The position numbers were made by a program, and so were the translations under genes. Shown piece after piece: positions 25,237-34,498 of a DNA stretch of 64,000 nt. The notes beneath the pieces were generated by a model that was given only the letters and a program-made list of their open reading frames with translations, was not told where the DNA came from and did not search any database. Origin of the DNA: Candidatus Solibacter sp. GTDB taxonomy: Bacteria > Acidobacteriota > Terriglobia > Bryobacterales > Bryobacteraceae. Location of the stretch: assembly GCA_013822245.1 (NCBI GenBank), contig PNKE01000044.1:1-64000 (forward strand), read 5' to 3'. How positions within the stretch are numbered: position 1 is the stretch's first letter; each line of letters starts with the position of its first letter.

Positions 25237-26638
25237 TCAAACTCCTTCGCTTATTCATGGCCGTCCAGGCCGCGTACACCGGAACGCCGAGCATGACGAT
25301 GATCAGCCCAGGCCAGGTGTAGTTTGGCTTGTGGATCAGCAGCAGTATCTCAATGACAGCGGCGGCGCCGATATAAAGCGCCGGCAGCACCGGGTATCCG
25401 ACCGCCCGGTAGGGCCTCTCCATCTCCGGGCGCGTGCGGCGGAGCACGAACAAACCGGCGATGGTCATCACATAGAAAAGCAAAACAGCGAAGATAACAT
25501 AGTCCAGAAGGTCGCTGTAGGCGCCGCTGAGGGTGAGGGTGCAGCCCCAGGCGCATTGAACCCAAAGAGAGGCGACCGGGACGTGGGTCTTCGGATCGAG
25601 TCTGCCGCAGGCCTTGAAGAACAATCCATCCTGGGCCATGGCGTAATAGACGCGCGAACCGGCCATGACGAGTCCGTTGACACAGCCGAAGGTGGAAACA
25701 AGGACGGCCAGGGCCATGATCCAGGTGGCCGAGGAGCCAAACATGACGGCCATGACGGCGGTGGCCACGCGGTCCTCGGGCGCGGACTGGATGGCGGCCA
25801 GGGGCAGGGCGGAGAGATAGACGAGGTTGCAGAGAAGGTAGATGACGCTGACGACGCCGACGCCGAGGGCGAGCGACAGCGGAAGGTTGCGTTTGGGGTT
25901 GCGGACCTCGCCGGCGGTGAAGGTGACGTTGTGCCAGGCGTCAGAGGAGAACAGCGAGCCGACCATGGCCAGGCCGACCATGCGGACCGCCGCCCAGGAC
26001 CAGTCCGCCCCGGCCCAGAAATCGCCGAAGTTGGCCGAAATCGCCTCCTCGCGGCGGCCCAGGGCGATGCCGAGGACAATCAACGCGGCCAGTGAGGCGA
26101 TCTTGGCGAAGGTGAAGATATTCTGCACGCGCGCGCCGGTTTTCAGTCCGCGGGTGTTGACCCAGGTCAGCAGGACGAGCAGGGCCATGGCCACGGCCAT
26201 CTGGGTGGTGAGGCCGAGCGGGCCGATCTTGAAGATCCAGTTCCGGGCCGAGACCGAGGGCAGGAGTTCGCCGAGGAATATGGCGAAGGCGACGGCGACG
26301 GCGGCGATGGTGCCGGTCTGGATGACGGTGAACAGGGTCCAGCCGTAGAGGAAGCCGCTCAAGGGGCCGAAGGCTTCGCGGAGGTAGACGTACTGGCCGC
26401 CGGCCTTGGGCATGGCGGCGGCGAGTTCGCCATAGCTGAGGGCGGCGATGATGGTGAGGATGGCGGTGACCAGCCAGGTGGCCATCAGCAGGGCAGGGGA
26501 CTGGGTTTGGCGGGCGATATCGGCTGAGACGATGAAGACGCCGGAGCCGATCATGGAGCCCATGACGAGGGTGGTGGAGTCAATCAGGCCGAGACCCTTG
26601 ACCAGTCCGGGCGCGTTCATTTGGTTGCCTGAAGCCAT
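25217..26638 (-). CDS. APC-family amino-acid permease (LAT/antiporter-like)
   Basis: 473 residues, about 12 membrane helices. Motifs: STTLVMGSMIGSGVFIVSADI in helix 1 and SLFSSDAWHNVTFTAGEVRNPKRNLP mid-protein, as in LAT-type exchangers. An in-frame ATG at 26620 is an alternative start. It overlaps thiE by 22 bases at its start and the second permease by 20 bases at its end. The two permeases are distant paralogues within APC. Substrate unknown. Confidence 0.9.
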   Translation of the reverse strand: MASGNQMNAPGLVKGLGLIDSTTLVMGSMIGSGVFIVSADIARQTQSPALLMATWLVTAILTIIAALSYGELAAAMPKAGGQYVYLREAFGPLSGFLYGWTLFTVIQTGTIAAVAVAFAIFLGELLPSVSARNWIFKIGPLGLTTQMAVAMALLVLLTWVNTRGLKTGARVQNIFTFAKIASLAALIVLGIALGRREEAISANFGDFWAGADWSWAAVRMVGLAMVGSLFSSDAWHNVTFTAGEVRNPKRNLPLSLALGVGVVSVIYLLCNLVYLSALPLAAIQSAPEDRVATAVMAVMFGSSATWIMALAVLVSTFGCVNGLVMAGSRVYYAMAQDGLFFKACGRLDPKTHVPVASLWVQCAWGCTLTLSGAYSDLLDYVIFAVLLFYVMTIAGLFVLRRTRPEMERPYRAVGYPVLPALYIGAAAVIEILLLIHKPNYTWPGLIIVMLGVPVYAAWTAMNKRRSLNEPVRD

Positions 26639-27243
26639 ATGCGGATGCGTTGGCGGAGGATATCGAGGGTGAGGCCATCGGGGGCGAGGCCGCCGATGAC
26701 GGCGATGGAGTCGGCGCCGGAGGCGAGCACGTGAGGGGCGGTTTCGGCCGTGATGCCGCCGATGGCGACCAGCGGGAGATGGGTGAGTTTGCGGACTGCC
26801 GAGACGCCCGCCGGGCCGACGGCGGGGTCGGGGTCTTGCTTCGAGGATGTCTGGTAGACGGGGCCGATGGCGAGGTAGCCGATGGGCTGGTGGGCGGCGC
26901 GGGCGGCCTGGTCCTCGTTGTGAGTGGAGAAGCCGATGAGCGCGCCAGGGGCGACACGGCGGGCCGAGGCGGGAGGAAGGTCGTCCTGGCCCAGGTGGAG
27001 ACCGGCGTTGAGGATGGCGGCGACGTCGGCGCGGTCGTTGATGATGCAGAGGACGCCGGCGCCGTGGGCGCGGGTGCGGATGCGGCCCATCAGTTCGAAG
27101 GCGGACCGGGTGAGCGGGGCTTTGTGGCGGATCTGGATGATGCGGGCGCCTTCATCCATAAGGGTGGAGGCGAAAAGCTCAGGCTCGAAGCCGCGTTTCT
27201 CGAGGAGCTGCGTGTCGATGATTGGATAGAACCTGGGAAGCAA
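26617..27243 (-). CDS. thiE: Thiamine-phosphate synthase
   Basis: 208 residues from TTG. ThiE joins hydroxymethylpyrimidine diphosphate and thiazole phosphate. TIM-barrel motifs: ARIIQIRHKAPLTR, CIINDRADVAAILNAGLHLGQDDLPP, IGFSTHNEDQA (a phosphate-loop variant of GxSTH), GYLAIGPVYQTSSK and PLVAIGGITAETAP followed by GADSIAVIGG. No TPP riboswitch is visible in the 56-base gap upstream. Overlap with a permease gene is 22 bases. Confidence 0.9.
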   Translation of the reverse strand: MLPRFYPIIDTQLLEKRGFEPELFASTLMDEGARIIQIRHKAPLTRSAFELMGRIRTRAHGAGVLCIINDRADVAAILNAGLHLGQDDLPPASARRVAPGALIGFSTHNEDQAARAAHQPIGYLAIGPVYQTSSKQDPDPAVGPAGVSAVRKLTHLPLVAIGGITAETAPHVLASGADSIAVIGGLAPDGLTLDILRQRIRIWLQATK

Positions 27244-27299
27244 TCTCCATAGGATATGCGAAAAGCGCCGGCGCCGTGCCGCGCGGTCCGCCCGGCGTG

Positions 27300-28529
27300 T
27301 CAGCGCTTGAGGCTTTCGACGATCCGGGCGGCGGCGGCGGTGAGCGATGCGGGATTCCGGATAAGGTCGCGGATGCGGTCTTCGCCTTCGTCGCCGGCCA
27401 GCGTTTCGACGGCGGCGAGGGCGTAGTCATAGGCGAGGCGGGCCTGGGCGGCGGACATGCCGCTCCAGGGGCCGGAGAGCGCGGAGAGGCCCGGCAGTCG
27501 GCCGTCGCGGAGGGCAGACCGGACCTCCGCCTTCTGCCCGTCCGTCAGGCGGTCGCCTGAGTACCGCTGGGCGAGACCCTCGTGGAACCAGGACGGAAAG
27601 CTGCCTCGGCGGGCAAGGCAGGCGTGGACGATCTCATGCGCAAAGCGGCGGCGCAGTTCAGGCGAGACCACGGCGGCGTCGGGCATGCCGACGCGAATGC
27701 GGCCGTCGTATTGAGCGGCGCTCCATTCGGCGCCGCCGGAGGAGGCCTTGTATGCGTCCCGGCTGAGAACAATGGCGGTGATGGATTCGTTGCCGCCGCA
27801 GCCCAACTGGCCGTCGATGCGCTGGTATTCGGCGTCGAGCGCCTGCAGCATCGCGGAGGCGATGTGTGCAGGAATCTGGCCGCCGTCGAAGCGGAGGCGG
27901 AAGCGCTCGCCGTGTTCGACGTTGGCGCCGCTGTCGGCGGCGGATTCGCGGGTGAGGCGGTCGAGGAGGCGGGCGACCGAGGGGTTGTTTTCAATTTGGA
28001 GGGATTCGCGCCAGTACTGCGCGGCGCGGGCGAGTTCGTCACTCTGGTAAGCGGCCAGGCCGGCGAGCGCGAGGGTGAGCGGATTCAACCGGCCCTCGTT
28101 GGCGAGCGACCATTCCAGCCGGCGCAACGCCTGTTTGGGCTGGTGGTGGTCGAGCAGGTCCATTGCCTCCCTGACCGTTGAACTGGCGAGTCCATTCAAC
28201 CGGATACCGGCCTCGGCGGGCCTGACCGCGGCGCGGGGGGCCGCGGGGGCCGATGGGGAGTCCGCCGGGCTGGCGGACCGCCTGCCCTGCTCGAAACCGT
28301 CGAGGCCGCCGAGGTCGGCCGCACTCAAGTAGCCCTGTCTGCCCGCGGCTTGCACCTTGTAGCAGACGCCGAGTTCGCCGTTCATGGAGAAGCGGATGGA
28401 CACGCCGGTTCCAGGGGCGAGTTGGGCGATGCCGGCGCTGCTCTGGTCGCAGCCCTCGCGAAGAACAGCCCCGCCGGGACCCACCTGGGGGGGCGCGGCC
28501 AGCAGCGCGAGGAGTGGGAGCGGAATCAT
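27300..28529 (-). CDS. Exported MA-type (gluzincin) zinc peptidase-like protein
   Basis: 409 residues from the ATG giving MIPLPLLALLAAPPQV, a short signal peptide. The C-terminal third carries HEIVH (298-302) and FHEGLAQ (from 315), the HExxH plus downstream Glu arrangement of peptidase-MA-like proteins. The middle has tetratricopeptide-like helices (ALAGLAAYQSDELARAAQYWRESLQIENN). Zinc binding follows from the motif; substrate is unknown. A longer upstream frame is not supported because coding character begins at the signal peptide. Confidence 0.75.
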   Translation of the reverse strand: MIPLPLLALLAAPPQVGPGGAVLREGCDQSSAGIAQLAPGTGVSIRFSMNGELGVCYKVQAAGRQGYLSAADLGGLDGFEQGRRSASPADSPSAPAAPRAAVRPAEAGIRLNGLASSTVREAMDLLDHHQPKQALRRLEWSLANEGRLNPLTLALAGLAAYQSDELARAAQYWRESLQIENNPSVARLLDRLTRESAADSGANVEHGERFRLRFDGGQIPAHIASAMLQALDAEYQRIDGQLGCGGNESITAIVLSRDAYKASSGGAEWSAAQYDGRIRVGMPDAAVVSPELRRRFAHEIVHACLARRGSFPSWFHEGLAQRYSGDRLTDGQKAEVRSALRDGRLPGLSALSGPWSGMSAAQARLAYDYALAAVETLAGDEGEDRIRDLIRNPASLTAAAARIVESLKR

Positions 28530-28630
28530 GATTCTCCTACTCTCCAGATCGGAGCCAGGGCGCCGGCACTGTAGCCCGAGGACGTCAGATTTCCCTATGC
28601 GCAAAAACAAAATGGGCGGAAAATGATTAC

Positions 28631-30604
28631 ATGGCACTTCCAGGTCCGGTGGTTTGCATGCCGGCGTTGAGCCGGCCCGGCGGTCCCGGGCAAGGCCGGG
28701 CCGGTAGCGTATTTGTCCGCGCCCTTGCGGCCGCGTTGCTGGCCCTTGCCGTATTCCCGGCCGGCGCCCGCGGGCAGTCGGCAACCTCCTGCATCGCGAC
28801 GGCTGACACAGCGGCGAACATCCCGTCGGGCAGCAACGACATCAGCATTCCGGATGTGACGGTGAACTGCGCCGGGGGCAGCACGGGCGAGACGATCACG
28901 TTCAATCTGAGGATCGATCTGAGCGCTCCGGTGAGCGGCCTGACGGCGACGATTCAAACCGATTCAGGAAGTTACCAGGGATTCCGCACGGGGGCAAACA
29001 GCCTCACCTGGCCGGGCGTCGCGTTGCCGCCGCCGGGCGGCTCGGGCCTGCGGACATTCCGGATTACCGGGGTGCGGATCAACGCCGCCCAAGCGGCGGC
29101 CGGCACGGTGCTGATGTTCCTCGATATCGCAGGCACTCCGCCGATCGTCATTTCCAATCAGACGATCGGGGTGGGCAACGTCTCCGCGCCGGCGTCGCCG
29201 CTTTCGTGCTCGGTTTCGGCGGCCAATCCGCCGCAGGTCCAAAGCTTGAACAGCGACGCGGCCGTGGCCGAGGTGACCGTTCAATGCACCGGCGGGCAGG
29301 CGAACACTCCGGCGGCACTCAGCCTGCAGGTCTATCTGAGCGCGAGTGTCACCAGCCAGACGGCGACGCTCAGCGCCGACGCAAGCACCTATCAGGGATC
29401 GCGCATCGCCTCGAACAGCATCGCCTGGCCGGCGGTCCCGGTTACGCAGCCGGGCGCCGGAGGCGCGGTCTTCCTGCGGATGACCGGGATCAGGATCAAT
29501 GCCACGACCGCGGCGGCGGGTCCGGTGACGGCGAATGTGACGGCATCGAGTTTGAGCAGCGTGGTGATGACGTCCAGCCAGGCGGTGGTGGCCCAGGTGG
29601 CGGGAGTCTCGACGGCTCCGCGGATCACGGCGGTGAATCCGGTGACGCCCCTCGCCACCGGCCTGCGCACGGTCTCCTTCACGGGGAGCAATTTCGTCGC
29701 GGGGCTCACGGTGGCCATGAACCGGCCCGACGGCGTCGCGATGGCGGGCGGGTCGGTGACCGTTGTGAACGTGACGGCCACATCGTTCTCGGTGACCGTG
29801 GATTTTGGCGGCGTCGCGGGAAGCTACTCGATCGCGGCAAGGAATCCCGACGGCCAGACCTCCCCGGTGTTCAGCTTCCCGGTGGTGCTTGATTCCGGCC
29901 CGGCGGCCAGAGCGGGCGCCATGGCCCAGTTTGCCTCGGGCGGCGGGTGGAAGACCACGATCCGGCTGCTGAATCTGACCAGGGATCCGGCCTCGGTACG
30001 CATCACCCTGATCGGCAGCGACGGCGCGCCGGCCCAGTTGCCGCTGGTGGTCACGCAGGGCGGGGTATCGGTTTCGATGTCCGGCGCTGTCGTCGACAGG
30101 ACGATTCTCTCCCACGGCGGGCTTCAGGTGGAGACCGATGCCGCCTTTTCGGCCACGACGGTTGGCTGGGTGGAGATCCGCGGGTCGGCGCCGGTGACCG
30201 GATTCGCCATCTTCCGGCAGAGGCATGGCGGCGGCTCGGAATCCGAAGGGACATCGCCGCTCGACAGCCGGACATCGCAGAATGCCGTGCTGCCGTTTGA
30301 CAACCAGTCGGGCTTTTCCACCGGCGTGGCGGTGGCGAATCTGTCACCGGCTTCACCCGCCACGGTGACGGCTATCTGCCGCGACGACCTGGGGCGGGAG
30401 TTCTACCGCGACGCCTTTGTGATCCCGGTGAACGGCCACAGCGCATTCTCACTGCCGGCGCGCTGGCCCTCGCTGGCCGGACGCACGGGAACGATCGAGT
30501 TCCAGAGCAGCGTGGCGGCCGGTATCGCGGCGTTGGGGCTGCGTTTCAGTCCTTCGCTGAACTTCACGTCGCTGCCCACGTCGGTTCCCGACCCGCTGCA
30601 ATAG
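28631..30604 (+). CDS. Large exported protein with duplicated domain and IPT/TIG domain
   Basis: 657 residues; signal segment FVRALAAALLALAVFPAGARG after a ~28-residue n-region, so the true start may be later. Two homologous ~120-residue units (about 50-165 and 172-290) each contain VTVNCAGGSTGET / VTVQCTGGQANTP, SGSYQGFRTGANSLTWP / ASTYQGSRIASNSIAWP and RITGVRINAAQAAAG / RMTGIRINATTAAAG. An IPT/TIG-like Ig domain follows (about 325-410, ITAVNPVTPLATG), then a ~240-residue domain with GWKTTIRLLNLT seen in secreted acidobacterial proteins. Adhesive or structural surface role is inferred only from domain style. Confidence 0.75.
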   Translation: MALPGPVVCMPALSRPGGPGQGRAGSVFVRALAAALLALAVFPAGARGQSATSCIATADTAANIPSGSNDISIPDVTVNCAGGSTGETITFNLRIDLSAPVSGLTATIQTDSGSYQGFRTGANSLTWPGVALPPPGGSGLRTFRITGVRINAAQAAAGTVLMFLDIAGTPPIVISNQTIGVGNVSAPASPLSCSVSAANPPQVQSLNSDAAVAEVTVQCTGGQANTPAALSLQVYLSASVTSQTATLSADASTYQGSRIASNSIAWPAVPVTQPGAGGAVFLRMTGIRINATTAAAGPVTANVTASSLSSVVMTSSQAVVAQVAGVSTAPRITAVNPVTPLATGLRTVSFTGSNFVAGLTVAMNRPDGVAMAGGSVTVVNVTATSFSVTVDFGGVAGSYSIAARNPDGQTSPVFSFPVVLDSGPAARAGAMAQFASGGGWKTTIRLLNLTRDPASVRITLIGSDGAPAQLPLVVTQGGVSVSMSGAVVDRTILSHGGLQVETDAAFSATTVGWVEIRGSAPVTGFAIFRQRHGGGSESEGTSPLDSRTSQNAVLPFDNQSGFSTGVAVANLSPASPATVTAICRDDLGREFYRDAFVIPVNGHSAFSLPARWPSLAGRTGTIEFQSSVAAGIAALGLRFSPSLNFTSLPTSVPDPLQ

Positions 30605-30651
30605 GACCGGTCCGCCCGTCGCCGGGCCGTATTCTGTATCATCGTGGCGAT

Positions 30652-31779
30652 ATGGACATCAACCGCAGAGAGTTCATCACGCTGCCCGCGCTTGCGGCAT
30701 TGCCGCGCACTGACCGTCCGCAGGCTATTACGATGTGGGATTTCTCGTGGCTGGAACGCCGCTGGCCCGGCGCCGGCTACGAGAACTGGGACGCGGCGCT
30801 GGACGAGTTGAAGCAGCGCGGCTACGATGCCGTCCGCATCGACGCCTATCCGCATCTGGTCCACTTCGGCGCCTCGCGCAATTGGGAATTGATGCCGCAG
30901 TGGACGGTGCAGGACTGGGGGGCGCCGGCGCGCTGCCGGGTGAGGGTGCAACCGGAGTTGAACCAGTTCATCAGGAAGTGTGGCGACCGCGGGCTGAAGG
31001 TTGGTCTGTCGTCCTGGTTCCGCCAGGACATCCACGACCACCGCATGCGACTGGATACGCCCGAAAAGCTGGGCGCGGCGTGGAAGTCGACGCTCGATTC
31101 CATCGCCGCCGACGGCCTGTTGAAGCACATCTACTTTGTCGATCTCTGCAACGAATTCCCTCTCGACGTCTGGGCGCCTTACGTCCCCAATGGCCTGTCG
31201 CGCGCCTCGGCCGAGGGCGTGCGCTGGATGGCGGAGCCGATCGTCCTGCTCAAACGCCATTACCCGGACCTGGCTTACACGTTCTCGTTCACCAGCGAAT
31301 ACCAGACGTGGGAGAAGCAGGACGTCTCGATGCTCGACTTCCTGGAACTGCATCTGTGGATGACGCACTACTCGGACTTCTACGAAAAAGTCGGCTACCG
31401 CTACGAGCGGTTCGACCCGAAGGGCTACGACAATCTGGCGCTGAATGCCGAACCGCTGTACAAGAGCAATCCGGAGCACTGGAAGTCGCGGCTGACCTAC
31501 GGTATCGACCAGTTGACGGCGTGGAGCGAGAAGTCCGGCAAGCCGCTGATCACGACCGAATGCTGGTCGCTGGTCGACTACAAGGACTTCCCCCTGTTGA
31601 ATTGGGGCTGGATCATGGAACTGTGCGAACTTGGCGTGCGCTACGCCTCGTCGAAGGGCCGGTGGGCCGCCATGGCGACGTCGAACTTCTGCGGACCTCA
31701 GTTCCGCGGGATGTGGCGTGACGTAGCTTGGCACCGGCGGATGACAGACGTGATTCACTCGGGCAAGATGCCGGTCTGA
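30652..31779 (+). CDS. Exported cellulase-like glycoside hydrolase (TIM barrel)
   Basis: 375 residues; Tat-like start MDINRREFITLPALAALP. The rest resembles GH5-like sugar-binding cellulase-like proteins: TMWDFSWLERRWPGAGYENW, DAVRIDAYPHLVHF, a probable acid/base Glu in FVDLCNEFPLDVW and nucleophile Glu in LITTECWS. Substrate cannot be assigned. A TATCAT box (30637-30642) ends 9 bases before the ATG, suggesting a very short leader. Confidence 0.75.
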   Translation: MDINRREFITLPALAALPRTDRPQAITMWDFSWLERRWPGAGYENWDAALDELKQRGYDAVRIDAYPHLVHFGASRNWELMPQWTVQDWGAPARCRVRVQPELNQFIRKCGDRGLKVGLSSWFRQDIHDHRMRLDTPEKLGAAWKSTLDSIAADGLLKHIYFVDLCNEFPLDVWAPYVPNGLSRASAEGVRWMAEPIVLLKRHYPDLAYTFSFTSEYQTWEKQDVSMLDFLELHLWMTHYSDFYEKVGYRYERFDPKGYDNLALNAEPLYKSNPEHWKSRLTYGIDQLTAWSEKSGKPLITTECWSLVDYKDFPLLNWGWIMELCELGVRYASSKGRWAAMATSNFCGPQFRGMWRDVAWHRRMTDVIHSGKMPV

Positions 31780-31784
31780 GAGCT

Positions 31785-32372
31785 TCAGATATTGATGCCG
31801 GCGCGCCAGAGAAGGTAGCCGACGGCCTGGCGGACGTAGAGCCAGCGCTCGCGCGTGCCGCTTTGCGGGGCGTGAGGACGGGGCGAGCCGCTGACCTTCA
31901 TGCCCTGGTGTTCGAGGATCTTCCGGACGCGGAAAATGTGGTAGCCGTCGGAGACGACGATGGCCGAGGACAGGCCCATGCGGCGCATGATCTCGCTCAC
32001 GGCGACGACGGTGTGGACGGTTGAATCGCCTTCCTCCTCGACGACAATATCCTCGGAGGGCACGCCGAGTTTGACCAGGTAGTCGCGTCCCACCTGGCCT
32101 TCAGTAAACTGAGGGTCGCCGCCGGCGCCGCCGGTGGTGATCAGCTTCGGCGCCAGGCCGCGCTCGTAGAGAGAGTAGGCGTGATCGAGGCGGGCCTTCA
32201 GCACCGGCGACGGGCGGCCGTTGTATTCGGCGGCGCCCAGGACAACGATGACGTCGGAGGATTCCGAGTCGTCTATCAGCGACCGCCGCTCGATTTCCTT
32301 CGACAGCGCCACCACATACGTCGCCAACGGCAACGCGACCGCCAACACGACGATGGCCGCCAGCTTCTTCAT
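31785..32372 (-). CDS. YdcF/SanA-like DUF218 protein
   Basis: 195 residues from the ATG giving MKKLAAIVVLAVALPLATYVVAL, an N-terminal membrane anchor or signal; a TTG four codons upstream is possible. The DUF218 domain shows DVIVVLGAAEYNGRPSPVLKARLDHA, LITTGGAGGDPQFTEGQVGRDYLVKLGVP, and AIVVSDGYHIFRVRKI. Family members are linked to envelope integrity; biochemical role is unsettled. TAGAAT at 32390-32385 is a likely -10 just 12 bases from the start, divergent from the methyltransferase gene. Confidence 0.88.
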   Translation of the reverse strand: MKKLAAIVVLAVALPLATYVVALSKEIERRSLIDDSESSDVIVVLGAAEYNGRPSPVLKARLDHAYSLYERGLAPKLITTGGAGGDPQFTEGQVGRDYLVKLGVPSEDIVVEEEGDSTVHTVVAVSEIMRRMGLSSAIVVSDGYHIFRVRKILEHQGMKVSGSPRPHAPQSGTRERWLYVRQAVGYLLWRAGINI

Positions 32373-32399
32373 TGATACACTCAAATTCTACTGCGAACC

Positions 32400-33200
32400 A
32401 TGGCGCCGGCAGAATTCATCACCAGCCCGAGGAATCCGCTGCTGAAGGAAGTGGCGCGGGCGGCGGCGCGCGGAACGCTGACCGAGGAATCGGGGCTGTG
32501 CCTGGCAGAAGGGCTGCACCTGCTGGACGAGGCTCTGGGCAGCGGGTTGATGGTACCGGTGGTGCTTTGCGCGCGATCGGTGAGCGATGTGATCTCGCGG
32601 CGTGTGGCGGGGCTGAAGCGGTTGCGCCTGGCCGTGGCGCCCGACCCCTGGTTCGAGAAACTGGCGACAACCGAGGCCACGCAAGGCGTGATGGCGCTGG
32701 TGAAGCCGCCCGTATGGAGCTTTGACAATATCTTCCGGGGGCGGCCGCTGGTGGCGGTATTGGACGGGATTCAAGAGCCAGGCAACGCGGGGGCGATTGT
32801 CAGGGCGGCGGAGGCCTTCGGAGCCACCGGCGCCATCTTCCTGAAGGGGACAGCGGGGGCGTGGCATCCGAAGACGCTGAGGGCGTCGGCGGGCAGCCTG
32901 TTCCGGGTGCCGGTGATGAACGGAGCCGATCCGGAGACGGTGCTGGCGGCGTTTGCGCAGAGGCGGGTGAAGATGTATGCGGCGGTGGCGCATGGCGGGT
33001 TGCCGGCGCATGAGGCCGACCTGATGCGGCCGTGCGCGTTTGTGATCGGGAGCGAGGGGCGCGGGGTGAGCGCGCAGGTGGCCGGGGCGTGCGCGCCGAT
33101 ACGGATTTCGACGTCAGGGGTGGAGTCGTTGAACGCGTCGATCGCGGCGGCGGTGCTGCTGTATGAAGCGGCGTCGCAGCGTCGATTGGGAAAGAAGTGA
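32400..33200 (+). CDS. TrmH/SpoU-family RNA 2'-O-methyltransferase
   Basis: 266 residues: an N-terminal substrate-binding domain (FITSPRNPLLKEVARAA, LAEGLHLLDEAL) and a C-terminal SPOUT domain with EPGNAGAIVRAAEAFG (126-141), FVIGSEGRGVS and the trefoil-knot motif VESLNASIAAAVLLYEA. It methylates a ribose in rRNA or tRNA using S-adenosylmethionine; the exact nucleotide is unknown. Its stop overlaps the rarA start (TGATG), so the two are coupled. Confidence 0.92.
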   Translation: MAPAEFITSPRNPLLKEVARAAARGTLTEESGLCLAEGLHLLDEALGSGLMVPVVLCARSVSDVISRRVAGLKRLRLAVAPDPWFEKLATTEATQGVMALVKPPVWSFDNIFRGRPLVAVLDGIQEPGNAGAIVRAAEAFGATGAIFLKGTAGAWHPKTLRASAGSLFRVPVMNGADPETVLAAFAQRRVKMYAAVAHGGLPAHEADLMRPCAFVIGSEGRGVSAQVAGACAPIRISTSGVESLNASIAAAVLLYEAASQRRLGKK

Positions 33201-34495
33201 TGGGTCTTTTCGATGATGAGAAGGGCGGTGCGCGCCCTCTCGCCGAACGGATGCGGCCGGAGCGGCTGGAGGATTATGTCGGCCAGGAACACATCCTGGG
33301 ACCAGGCAAGCCGTTGCGGGTGCAGATCGAAAAAGACCGGCTGACGTCGATCATTCTCTGGGGGCCGCCGGGGGTGGGCAAAACGACGCTGGCGACGCTG
33401 GTGGCGCGGCAGACGAAGTCGTCGTTCGTGCCGTTCAGCGCGGTGCTGAGCGGGATCAAAGAGATCAAGGAAGTGATGGCGAAGGCCGAGCGGATGCGGC
33501 AGATGGGGCTGCGGACGGTGTTGTTCGTGGATGAGATCCACCGCTTCAACAAAGCGCAGCAGGACGCGTTTCTGCCGTATGTGGAGCGGGGCGACATTGT
33601 GCTGATCGGGGCGACGACGGAGAACCCGTCGTTTGAGGTGATCTCGGCGCTGCTGTCGAGGTCGAAGGTGTATGCGCTCAGGCCGCTGTCGGAGGAAGAG
33701 ATCGTCGTGCTGCTGGGGCGGGCGGCGGGCAGCCTTGGCATCGAAGCCGACGGGGAGTTGCTGCGCCAGATTGCGATCTATTCGGGCGGCGATGCGCGGA
33801 CGGCGTATAACGTGCTGGAGATCGCGATGGCGGCATCGAGCCAGGGGCGGTTGGATGAGGCGGCGGTGGAGTCGGCGATTGAGCGCAAGACGCTGTTGTA
33901 CGACAAGTCGGGGGAAGAGCATTTCAACCTGGTGTCGGCGCTGCATAAGTCAGTGAGGTCGTCGAGGCCGGATGCGGCGCTGTACTGGCTGGCGCGGATG
34001 CTGGAGGCCGGCGAGGACCGGATGTATATCGCCCGCCGGCTGGTGAGGATGGCGGTGGAGGATATCGGGCTGGCCGATCCGAGGGCGGTGGAGCAGGCCA
34101 TCGCCTGCATGAAGGCGGTGCACTTCCTGGGCGTGCCGGAGGGCGACCAGGCGCTGGCGCAGACGGCGATTTATCTGTGCGCGGCGCCGAAGTCGGATGC
34201 GGCGTATCAGGCGTTGAACGCGGCCAGGGAACTGGTGAGGAGCCGGCCGCCGGCGGCCGTGCCGATGCAGTTGCGCAATGCGCCGACGCGGGCGATGAAG
34301 CAGTGGGGCTATGGCGGGGGCTACGATCACGCGCATCTGAACGAAGACGGGCTGACGACGATGGAGTGCATGCCCGAGGGGATGGAAGAGACGGTGTTCT
34401 ACAAGCCGCGGGCGCGCGGATTTGAAGCGCGGGTGAAGGAGCGGCTGGAGGGGATTCGCGAGTGGATCAGGAAGAGCCGGGAGGCGGGGGGATGA
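33200..34495 (+). CDS. rarA: Replication-associated recombination protein A (AAA+ ATPase)
   Basis: 431 residues from ATG at 33200 (GTG at 33197 is an alternative). Walker A GPPGVGKTTLA (55-65), Walker B VLFVDEIHRFNK (about 107-118), sensor GATTENPSFE and the C-terminal tetramerisation region with DDRMYIARRLVRMAVEDIGLADP-like sequence and QALAQTAIYLCAAPKS. RarA acts at stalled replication forks. Translationally coupled to the TrmH-type gene. Confidence 0.95.
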   Translation: MGLFDDEKGGARPLAERMRPERLEDYVGQEHILGPGKPLRVQIEKDRLTSIILWGPPGVGKTTLATLVARQTKSSFVPFSAVLSGIKEIKEVMAKAERMRQMGLRTVLFVDEIHRFNKAQQDAFLPYVERGDIVLIGATTENPSFEVISALLSRSKVYALRPLSEEEIVVLLGRAAGSLGIEADGELLRQIAIYSGGDARTAYNVLEIAMAASSQGRLDEAAVESAIERKTLLYDKSGEEHFNLVSALHKSVRSSRPDAALYWLARMLEAGEDRMYIARRLVRMAVEDIGLADPRAVEQAIACMKAVHFLGVPEGDQALAQTAIYLCAAPKSDAAYQALNAARELVRSRPPAAVPMQLRNAPTRAMKQWGYGGGYDHAHLNEDGLTTMECMPEGMEETVFYKPRARGFEARVKERLEGIREWIRKSREAGG

Positions 34496-34498
34496 GGG

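Noticed and set aside
27244-27299. TPP riboswitch before thiE
   Set aside because: The gap is only 56 bases and lacks the conserved CUGAGA-type core.
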